This document shows positions 37,412-49,400 of a stretch of 50,997 bases of DNA, piece by piece; position 1 is the first letter of the stretch; each line of letters begins with the position of its first letter. The notes beneath the pieces were generated by a model. That model made no database searches. It saw only the letters and a program-made list of their open reading frames with translations, and was not told the DNA's origin. The stretch comes from Bacteroidales bacterium. Its GTDB lineage: Bacteria; Bacteroidota; Bacteroidia; Bacteroidales; Marinilabiliaceae. The stretch lies in NCBI GenBank assembly GCA_017539645.1, contig JAFYCM010000022.1, forward strand, positions 1 to 50,997. Reading direction: 5' to 3'. A program made the position numbers and the translations under genes.

Positions 37412-40400
37412 ATGAATAGACACAACACTATGAAGCGGCGCTTGTGCTCACTTGCGTTATGCTTGCTATTGCTGTTTGGTTTGGGCTCTAATGTTATGGC
37501 GCAAACGCGAACCTATGGTGGCATTACATTCAATGAGTCGACGGATGCAGTCAGTCAAAAAGATGCTGAAGGCTATTATCAGATTAATAATATTAGGCAG
37601 TTGGCGTGGTTTGCTTGGCGTGTAAACACTAATGCTACGTGGGCCGGCAATAATTATAGATTGACTGCCGATATTGATATTACGGGCTACGAGTGGGTGC
37701 CTATTGGTAATAAATATTACACCGCAGGCAATGCCAATACAAAGCATGGTTCGATTACAACTGCGATAAATGTGGGTGCTGGCGTGTTCTCAGGTACATT
37801 CGACGGTAATGGACATACCATTACAGGTTTGACGCAAACCAAGGGCTATACTACTTCGGGTCTTTTCGGTACGGCTCGTGGTACAATTAAGAATTTGACA
37901 TTAGCTAATGTTAATGTGACTGGCGGCAATATGTCGGGCGCATTGCTTGGCTATTCTACATATAAGGCAGGTAGTTGGTCTGGAGGTACAACGGTTACTA
38001 ACTGCCACGTTTTGAGTGGTACAGTAAGTGGTAAAAATGAAATCGGTGGTTTGATTGGTTGGAGCCATGGTGCAGTGGACGAATGTTCCAATGCAGCTTC
38101 TGTTACAGCTTCTGGAGAGAGCTTAGGTGGTGTTGTAGGTGGTCAGGATAGCAACAACATGACATATTGTACAAACTATGGTTCTGTGGTTAGCACCAAT
38201 ACGGGCTATTCGTTGGCTGGTGGTATTGCGGGTAACTTGCTTGGTTATAATACACCAGAGCTATTAGCTTGTGTCAACTATGGTTCGGTAACTGCTGCAG
38301 GTATGAACACTGGTGGTATAGTAGGTGAGCCTAACGGACAGGTGCTCATAAATAGCTGTATGAACTATGGCGATGTCAGTGGTGCTACATACGTAGGCGG
38401 TATTGCTGGTACGGCGCGTAACTCTCGTGCTGCTGCTGGCTCGAACTCTACCGTTTCTGTATGTATAAACTATGGTAACGTTTCGGGTACAAACTACGTG
38501 AGCGGTATAGCCAACTCTAAAGGTGATGGTGGTGGATACGAGGGTATTGTTACTATGAATATCAACGTAGGTAAGGTTACAGGTACGAGCAATGTAGGAC
38601 AAATATCAAGCACGGGGCTTTCTCTTGGCAGCAGTGTGTATAACTACTACGACTATCAAAAAACGTACGATTGCAAAGGTATTAGCCTTACTGCCGACCT
38701 TACGGGTAAAGCTGAGGCTAAGAGCACGGCCGATACTTATAAATGTATGAGTAACAGTGTATGTGCAAATACTAATCCTACGAATCGTTTATGGCGCACG
38801 CTCAATAACGTAGCATATCCAATACCAGCAATGCTCTACGATGGAAGCGATGCGTGTGCGATGCTGCAGATGGTGGCTGGCGTGTGTCTATATACAGGAA
38901 GCAACTACAGCACAGAAGGCGACTATGATCTTCAAATAGATAGCGAATTCCGCTTGCCTAAAAAACTTTCCAACGATATAGCAAATATTACATGGGAAGC
39001 ATCGCCAGCAGGAATAGTAACAGCTACCGAAGGCACGAACGACTGGGTGTTTACGCCTTCTGGTACTTTGGGTGGCGAGGTTACTCTTACACCATCTATT
39101 AATGGTACGCCTTGTACTGATGCGGCTGTTACGCTTACCGTTGGTGATATAACGAACAGTAGATTGGTGTATACACCTACACCAGTGCCCGACTATGTGT
39201 GGACTGGCAATGCAATAGAACCTTCGGTAGTAGCACAAATCTACTTTGGCTATTTGTCAAGTAAAGCTTCAAACAAGGCTGGTTCGTTGCTCGATGCAAA
39301 CCAATATTTGGAAATAACCTACGAAGACAATGTTGACCCTGGAGTTGGTACTATAATAATAAAAGGTGTAAATGGCTATTGTGGCGAGCAGAAGCTCAAT
39401 TTCAACATTGTGCCAATACATCAAATAACAGCTGTAAGCTATGCCAACACGCAAGAGTCTTGGACAGGCTCGGCTATCGAAGCTGACTACGATGCTCTTA
39501 CGGTTACTTATGACGAATGCGTCACGAATACTGATGGCTCGTATAAGACAACGAACACCGGAAAAACAGTAACAGGTGATGACTTGCGTGCTCTTGTGGA
39601 GTCGGGACAGATAATACTTACGTATGAGAATAATGTAGACAGAGGAACGGCTACCGTTACCGTTTCGGGCGACGGTACGAACTTCGCTTGCAAGAACGAT
39701 GCTTGCAAGAGTTTCACCTTCAAGATTAGAATGCCACTCCGCGAGATGAGTCTCTCTGAGGGCTACACATCGAGCAACTCGGTAACGCGAGACCACTTAG
39801 CATCGGTTGTTAGCGTATACGATTACGCTGGCTATGGCGTTCCTGCTACTTACTACGATCTTACCTACTACGACAAAGATGGTAATCTAATACCTACAGG
39901 TGCAGGTAATATAAACCAATCATATAGCCCAATAACCATACGCGCTACGGTGAATACGCGAGGCGTTAATAATCAGTATGTAGAAGGCTCATACGTAGAG
40001 GCTAAATATTTGATTGGCGTGCAGCCATATCTGTTTATTACTCAGAACAACACGCACGCACGTTTCGTTACTATGTCGCCTACGAAGAGAAATGAATATT
40101 TGGCTGGTACAGCAACAGTATACAATGGCGAGACTGTGAATGCTACATATTCACTTGGCGATATATTTATAAATAGTGGTGGACGAACCGACAACTTGTG
40201 GACTAAGTGGTATGGCGCGGAAAACCCAATGCCTGCTACTATAACCGATGTATATTTCGAAGAGGGCTTCAAAGATTTGGCTTGGCCTTCGGGTGCATAT
40301 ATGTTCAAAGGAATGACAGCGCTAAAGCATTTGCACGGAGTGCAATACTTCAATACTACGGCAATGATTTCTATGCGCTATATGTTCGATGGCTGTACTG

Positions 40401-43400
40401 CACTTGTGGATGCTGATAACAACTTTACTTCCTTCACTGCGCCATTGGTGCAAGATATGGAGGCAATGTTCAGAAACTGTAACTCGTTGAAGAAAGTCGA
40501 CTTCAGCACTATGGGTGGTACTCCTAAATTGGGCGCATGGTTGAACTACATGTTCCAAAATTGCTACGCTCTCGAAGAGGTCGATTTGAGTGGTATGACC
40601 ACTGGTAAGGTAACACAAATGATTAGTGTGTTCCAATGCCCAGATCCTACAAAATCGGGTGATACATATACTGGTCAAAGCAGTTTGAAGAAGGCAAACT
40701 TGAGTAGTTGGACATTCGATGCATGTACCACTATGCAAGATATGTTCCGAGGCTGTTGGCAAATGGAAGAGGTAGATTTGAGTAGTGCTGCGGCTGCTCC
40801 TAATCTTACAACGCTGTTGCGTATATTCTACTATTGTACGAAACTCAAGAGCGTTGATTTGAACAATTTCACGACCAGCAATAAATTGACCAACGTAGCT
40901 CGTATGTTCAGTAACTGTGAGGCTATCACATCAATCAAATTGGACAACTTGAATACTGAGGGCGTTACTGGTACTGGAGGGTCTGGTGAATACAATGATG
41001 GTATGGCTGAAATGTTCAACAACTGTCGTTCGCTGACATCGTTGGATTTCTTGCAGCATATATCCACAAAGAATTGTACGAAGTTCAATCGTATGTTCCG
41101 TAGCTGTATGTCGTTGGAAGAGGCCGACTTGCATAAGTTCGAAACTGGAAAGGTTAAGTATATCAACGCAATGTTCGAGAGTTGTCGTTCGTTGAAGAAG
41201 GTTTCATTCCTCCAATGTGATTTGAGCAACGTAGAAATTGCGCAATATATGTTCAACGATTGTCAGTCGCTTGAAGTAGTGGACTTCTCTGGTGTTCGTA
41301 GAATGCCGAATTTGAGCAACGTAAAAGTTATGTTCAATGGTTGTACATCTTTGAAGACAATCTATTGCCGCGACTATGATACCGATTGGACAACAGGCGG
41401 TAAGATTACCACAGGAATTGGTGATGGCTCTGCAAACGATAATAATAATTCGTCGGATGAAACTGCTGTATTTGGTAAAGGTTGGTATGACTATGGTGTT
41501 GATGGTGGTTCTGGTGGTATATGGAGAGCAAGTTCAGCTCCTTCGGGTCTTGTAGGTTCACCTACCCCAAAACTCTCTATACCGAAGTTGGATGGAGAAA
41601 GCGATCGTGAATGGGAAGAACGTGTTGATGCATTGTGGTTCAACGATGTTACTTGGGCAAAAGCAAAAGCTGGTGATTATGACGGACAATTGGGCGTTGG
41701 CGATGGTCACTACAAGAGCTATCGCGGTTTGAAGAGTGCCAACTTAGGTGGTTACTTCACCGCAGCTACCTTGGATGCTGAGATAAAATATGACCGTTGC
41801 GTGGCTAACGATACTACCGATGTTATTTATGCAGGACCTGATGGTTATGGACTTAAGATAGTTAAGGTGATATTCGACGGTCAGGATGTAACCACAATGA
41901 CCGATTACGATGGCGAACTCTACTACGAGGTTATAGTTACGCGTGGCGGTAAGACCACAAAGCGTGACGTTCATGGCGTATGGAGTGCGGTTACTTCAGA
42001 AGGTGCAGATACCATTAACGCAAGTTGCGATGAAATAACAGTTACCATATCTACTGCCGAAACTGGTATTGTGCGTAGCCAGACATTCTACATTCGCCCT
42101 GTTTCGTTGCAATACGACGAGGCAATCGATTGGAATGGTGTGGTAGATGGTCAAGTGTGGACAGGTGAGCAACTCAAGCCCGATCTTACTGGCAAAATAC
42201 ATTATAAATATACGCGCCGCAATGGCGAAGAGGTAGACTATGTTCTGACTGTAGCCGAGAAGGGTAGTGCAGAAGCAGCTACTGCCGATGTGGTGTATGA
42301 ATATGGTGAGAACATAGAGGAGGAGGGTACTATAACCCTCACTGGTAGTGCTACGTCAGATTGCGCCGATGGCTACAAGACTGGTGGTAACTTCTATGGC
42401 AGTAAGGTGTTGCGATTCCCAATAGTGAAAGTAACGCTCGACTATCCAGAGCCTACTTACACAGGCAAAGAGATAACTAAAGATGTGCTTGGCGTGAAGA
42501 TTAACAATAGCGCTGCACGCAACACGATGTCGATGCTTGTGAATGGTAGCTATGTTGATGTGAGTGTGGACTATAGCTACGACAACAACATCTGCGTAAG
42601 CCGCGATGCCGAAGGCAATGTGATAGAGAATGCCGCATTGGTGATGACATTCAGCAGTTCGGCGGAATCGCTCAACTTCACCGTAACGAAGTTCTTCAAG
42701 ATTATGCCAGCACCTCTCACTGTGCGCCCGAAGGCTGCTACGGTGGTATATGGTAGCAACTTGACCGACTTGGACTACGACCAGTTTGAGTTTGCGTGCG
42801 AAGGCCTTGTGAATGGCGAGACTATCGATGGCACTGATGGATGTGGCAATCCAGTGTTCAAGACCATGCCTAAGCCGAATTCCGATTATTCGGTATCCGA
42901 AGGCAATCCATCGACATATAAAGCAGTAGGAACGTTACATAATATAAACTTCTATGGTGGCTCAGCTCCTAACTATGAAATCACATACAATACGGAGCAA
43001 CTTCTTGAAGTGGTTAAGCGCCGACTCTTTGTAGAGGCCGACACCAAAGAGGTTTCCTTTGGCGATGCTGCGCCTACCTATACATATAGTTATAGAGGTT
43101 TCGCGAGTGGCGAGACTGCGAGCGTACTTACTGGCACGCCAACATTGTCGTGCGACTATGAGCCATTCGCACGCGACATGAAGTTCGATATAAAGGTAGA
43201 CGTGGAAGGTATGTCTGCCGCCAACTATACAATTGAGGGCGTAGATGCTGTTTTGACGGTTAATCCTGTGGAATTGAGTAATATAACCAACTTGCAATAC
43301 ACTACCACAGAATTCGATAACTCTATTAAGCGCCCGACATTCAATATTACTACCAAACCATCGGAAACTACCTTGTCGGATGCAGTAGTGAAGATAGCCA

Positions 43401-46400
43401 ACGACTCAAGCTATATATATACTGTATATGAGAATAACTACTATGTTGGCGATGCAACTATTGCTGTGAATGGCGATGGCGTGCACTACATAGGTACGCT
43501 CACGAAAACCTTCACGATTAAGGGTGATTGCGGTCTTGAAGTCTCTAAGATTACAGCCGATGACCCAGTGTACACAGGCGAAGAGATAAAGTTCGGTGTA
43601 AGCGATTTGAGCGCTAAGCGCTTAAGGGTTAATAAGAGATTCTGGTTGAATAATAATAATACGGTAGAGGTTACTGTAACGAGTCCGACCACTACAGTAG
43701 ATGGAATAACTGTGCCTCAAGGTAAAGAGTTGGTAACGGTGAATATGAGCGGTTATTCCGATTCCGATTTGGAATACCCAGAAGACGACTATATAAATGC
43801 TGGTGCTAAGAGCCTTTCGTTTGGCGAGGATGTTGATCCAATCAGCGAGAATGTTAGCGTAACACATTATGTGAAAGCGTATAAAGGTTCAAGAATATTG
43901 TGGTACTACTACGAAGGCGATGCTTATGGGAAAAATGAAACTATTAATAATTACGGTACGGTAGAACGTATTGATTATGAATACGACGGTAACGAAGGTT
44001 CTGGTATATTTAGCCCTAAGTATCGTTGGTATTACAATGGCTCTAATAATGAACCAATCTTCCAAAGTCCGAACCCAGTAACCGAACCGCAAACAGCCGT
44101 TCTCCACGGTTGCGGCTTTACATATAATATTCTGCCAAAGGACATCGACACCACTAACGTAGAGGGTGCGGGGGCTGTCTCTATCGCTATGCCATACGAG
44201 CACACGGCTTACACTGGCAGCGCATTAGAACCTGAGCCTATCGTAAAATATAATGGAATGACCCTTGTGAAGGGTACAGACTATACACTTGAATATGAAA
44301 ACAATACGGCAGTAGGTACGGCAACCGTAACTATAAAAGGTATACGCGAGACAACGCCTAACTATGGTAACTATAAAGGTGAGGTTACGCGCACATTCGA
44401 GATTACTAAAGCACCGCTCACCGTACGTGCTACTGTGGCTAAGAGTTCGATAACCTATGGTGATGCTTGCCCAACAATAGGCTACGAGATAGATGCAAGC
44501 CAACTTGTGGGTGATGTTGCACTGCACTATGCCGATCCAGATCGCTACAATATGACTGTGGCTGAGGTGCTTGCCGAGATATTCACAACTGTGCCCGACC
44601 CTGCGGTATCGACAAACTACAATGTAGAAAATGCATTGAGACGCGGCGTTGGCACATACAACGTTACACTTGGTGCTTTCACTTCGAACAACTACGAACT
44701 TACGCTCGAGAATACCACCTTCGATGTAACCAAGAAGGAACTCACAGTAAAGGCTAACCACGATGATATTCAGGTAAGCTTTGGCCAGTCGACGAAAGTG
44801 GAAGGTGGCGTAGAGTATAATCTTAAGAATCAATACTATGCTGCTGTAATTACGGGATTTGCATACGGCGAGACCATTGCCGACCTCGATTGCAGAAGCA
44901 ACTTGCGCTTGCTCACCGACTATATACCATATCCAGAAACTGGTCACCAGCAAGCTAGTGAGACCGCACGTGTATATATAACAGGCGCTACGGGTGGTAC
45001 TTGCCCCGATGACGAGGATACCAACTATACATTCAAATACTACAAAGCAGATGGCACTGAAGTTACCAATGCCGATGACTTTGCTACGATATATATAAAA
45101 GGTAGTTTGTTGACCATAACACCTACAACAGACTACAATCAGATATACTATGCTGGTTCACTTGATGAGATAAATGCATCGTGGACAGCAAAAGACGAAT
45201 GGAACAACACGTTAGTAGCTTCCGATTTCGACCTTGAGCCAGTAGAGTTGACCTCTACGTATGGCACAAACGGACATAAATATGTAGGAGAGACATTCCG
45301 CATAACTGTAGCAAAAGGACGTAAGACCAACTACACCACACGCAACTTCTTGCTCGATGTGGATATTTATAAAGAAGTAGAGATTATCTGCCGCGACCTT
45401 ACGCCGCTCGATCCTGCTACGTCGGCAAATGACGATCGATTGAAGATTGAAGGTCTTAATGCCGACAATCGTATTGAGGTTGCCTATAAGAATGGAGCTG
45501 CAGTAACAAAGGCTGAAGTGTTGAATGCATTTACCATTCAGCTTAAGAATGGTATGAACAACGACGCATGGGAAAACCTTGTTGAGGGTACAGACTTCAC
45601 CTTGGAGCAGATGACCACGAGCGGTATTGGCTTCTCTGGCGACTGGACCAAAGCAGGTTTGCACCGTGTGAAGATTTCTGCTCTCGCCGACAATAAGTAT
45701 TGCGGCAACTTCACTGTAGATGTGCTTATAAAAGCTACTATGAAGGTGAGCATGCAAGGCAACGACAGCACAATATTTGGCCTCAACGAATCGCCAGAGA
45801 TTGTTGTGGCTATAGGTGAAGATGAATTGAGTGCAGGAACCGACTATACTATAGTATACCGCAACGAGACTACAGGCGAATCGCTTACTGGCGTAACCAA
45901 GCCAGGTCGTTACACAATAGAAGTTGTTGGCGCAGGCGATTATGCAGGCTTCGATGTAGAATACGTAACCGACCATGCATATTATGTACTGCAGCCAAGT
46001 GTAATAGTATACAACAGCAGCAAGAATGCCGACTTTGTACTTACTACTGAAGCATATACGGGAAAGAACCTTACATATAAGGGAAGCAACATAAATAATG
46101 TATATGCTATTGAGGGCTTGAAGTTGGCTGATGATCCTACGAAGACAGTAGGAGCATTCAATAACAATACTTATAAATCAGGTACAAATAATAATGGGTA
46201 TTGGAAAGCAAGTGTAGATATTACGACAGTAACTATAGACCAAAGCTTCGAGAAGGTTCGTCCGACCAAGATGGAACAGTGGTTTGGTACGAATAATCGT
46301 AAGTCAAAAGGCAGAAAATTGACAGCGGTTAATAATGCTAATTATTTACACACTGATTTGGTAACCACAATGAAGTGGTTGTTCCAAGGCTGTAATAGTT

Positions 46401-49400
46401 TGACGCTTGTTGATGTGTCAGAATGGAACACGGAGAATGTGACCAATATGACAGGTCTATTCAATATGTGTGAAAAACTTGAGAATCTCGACTTGTCACA
46501 TTGGAAGACCGATAAGGTCACAACAATGAACGATTTGCTCCGCGGCTGTTGGAAACTTCCTTCTCAAGACTTGAGCGGTTGGAATACTAGCAAAGTAACG
46601 AACATGCAGGCCATGTTTGCAGAGACTATATCGATGGAATACATTGATGTGTCTACATTCGATGTAAGCAACGTTACTACTGTAGAATGGATGTTCAATG
46701 GACCAAATGGTCAGTCTACTATTACTGCAAGAATATATTGTGCAGATAAAAATACAGACTGGTCAAAAAATGGTGGACAGAGTAAGATTACTGATGAAAA
46801 GGCATGTTTCGAGAATTGCTCGAATGTCCTTGTTGGTGTGGCATCAGATGGCACTGAAGTAGTATGGTCTCCAGCTAATATCAAGAGTTCGATGGCTAAA
46901 GCTGCCGACCTTGGTGGTTACTTCACGCCAGCAGTTTTGAAATACGATGTTGAAGACGTTGTTTATTCAACGGCTAAGGCTGATCCTACAGTAAGCAATG
47001 TAAGCTATGCATTCCACGATAACCTTGAAGAGTACGAAGATGGTGAGGATACGCACTTGAAGTATGTAGTAGAGGTGCTCGACCCAGCAGTAAATGTTGG
47101 CGAGGCACAAGTGAAGGTTTCGCGTGCGGACTTCCCAGAGAAATATACCATTAAGACGTTCAATATCTTGGCTAAGAGCATTGCCGAAGATGATACTGAG
47201 GGCGAGACCTCGGCAGTCTTGGCAAGTGCAATTGCAGATAAACTATACACTGGTTCGGCAATAGAGCTTACTTCGGCAGAACTTGCTTCTCTGCTTACCT
47301 ACAACGGTGTGGCATTGGTAGAGGGCACAGACTTCGAGGTGTCGGGCTACGAAGACAATACGAATATCTCTACTACAACTACTAAGGCTAAAGTTACACT
47401 CACAGGTAAGGGTAACTATAAAGGTACACGCGTGGTTGAGTTCAACATCACCAAGGCATGCTTGAAGACACTCGAGACTGCAGGTAAGGTGGCTGTAGAC
47501 GATATTGCTGCACAGACCTTTACTCATGCGGCTATCACACCAAGTGTAGTGGTTAAGCGCGAAAGCACTGCTCTTGCGGCTACTACCGACTATACCGTAA
47601 CTTACGCTAATAACTTGTGCGTAGGCAGCAGCACCGTAACTATAAAAGGTGCAAACAACTACGACGACTCTGACGAGTGCGCACTCACAACTACATTCGC
47701 TATAGAGCCAGCAGCTCTCACGCTCAAGGCTAACAATGTGGCTGTAACTTACGGTCACAACTTTAGCGAGGCAGCTACTCAGGGCTATACGTCTACGGGC
47801 TTCATTGCTCCTGACGATGCAGCAACGCTGATAGAAGATGTGACATACGCATCGGAGGATTACACCAATACGAAGAGTGTTGGCGAGTATAAGAATCAAA
47901 TAGATGTGGTTACTCCAAAAGCTAATGCCGACTGCGCATCGAGCCTCGATAACTACACCTTAACTAAGGCCGACGGCAAACTCACCGTAAACAAAGCAAA
48001 CCTCGCGACTGAGGATGCTGCGGGACAGATTGCTATTCCAGAAATAGACGATCAGACCTACACGGGCAGCGAAATAGAGCCAGAGATTACTGTTACATAC
48101 AGCAGAAATGGCGTGGCTCTCGTGAAGGGTACAGATTACAAGGTTACCTACACCGACAATGTTAATGTTGGTACGGCAACCATAACAATAGAGGGCCTTT
48201 CAGGTAGCACCAACTGGTGGAACGGCAACGCCATCACACGCACCTTCAACATAGTGAAGGCAGAGTTGAGCGCCGAAATAGATGAAAATACATTTGTATA
48301 CAATGGCGAAGTACAGAAACCTGCTGTAATAGTGAAGTTTGGCACTACGGAACTCGCGCAGAGTGCGGCTAACTATAGTCTAACATGGAGCAATGCAAGC
48401 AGTACCGATGTAGGTAGTTACACCGTAACGGTAACACCTGGCACAAACTTCTCGAAGGTGAACGGAGAGGCTACCGTGACATTTACTTATACCATTACCA
48501 AGGCAGAACGCCCAGCTCCTACGGTAACCGCTGTGGCTGAGACCGTTTGCAACAAGAACGATGGTAAGATTACTGGCGTTACCAATGAGATGGAGTGGAG
48601 TAGTGACAATATTACATACACTGCTGCCACAGGAAATCTTGAAAACTTGGCCGATGGTACATACTACGTACGCTACAAAGAGAGCGCTAACTATAAGCAA
48701 TCGGCAGTAGCTACCGTTACAATAGACGAAGGCGGCAAGTTGACAGTGACATTCGACGTAGATGGAGGTTCTACTGTAGAAGCTAAAGAAGTTTGCTACG
48801 GTGAAACCATTACTGCTCCAAGCACTACGAAAGATTGCTACACGTTTGGTGGTTGGTATGCTGATGCAACATTCAGCACGTCATTCGACTTCACGGCTGG
48901 CATAACCGACAATACCACTATTTACGCTAAGTTCACACAAGACAGGTTTACCATCACGTGGAAGAACGATGATGGTAAAGTGCTCGAAACAGATGCGAAT
49001 GTGGCTTGTGGTAGCACGCCAAACTACGATAGTGCAACGCCAACAAAAGATGCTACAGCACAGTATACATATACATTCGATAAGTGGTCGCCTGCTGTAG
49101 CTACAGTAAGTGGCGATGCAACATACACAGCTACATATAAGAGTAAGGTTAACGAGTATTCCATCATTTGGGTTGATGGCGATGGTTTAATCTTGGAGAA
49201 AGACGTATATGCATACGGTGTAACGCCTGTATATGATGGTGCTATGGAGCCAACCAAGACCGCAACCGCGCAGTATACATATACATTCAATGGCGGTTGG
49301 AAACCGAATGTGGTTAGTGTAGTTGGTCCAGCTACCTACGAGGCTCAGTTCGACTCAACCGTTAATAAGTACACAGTAACTTTCGTCGATTATGATAATA

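Noticed and set aside
43622-45976. Minus-strand frames of up to 254 codons inside the second giant gene
   Set aside because: The plus strand is continuously open with MBG-type modules. The minus frames show no family features and are shadows.
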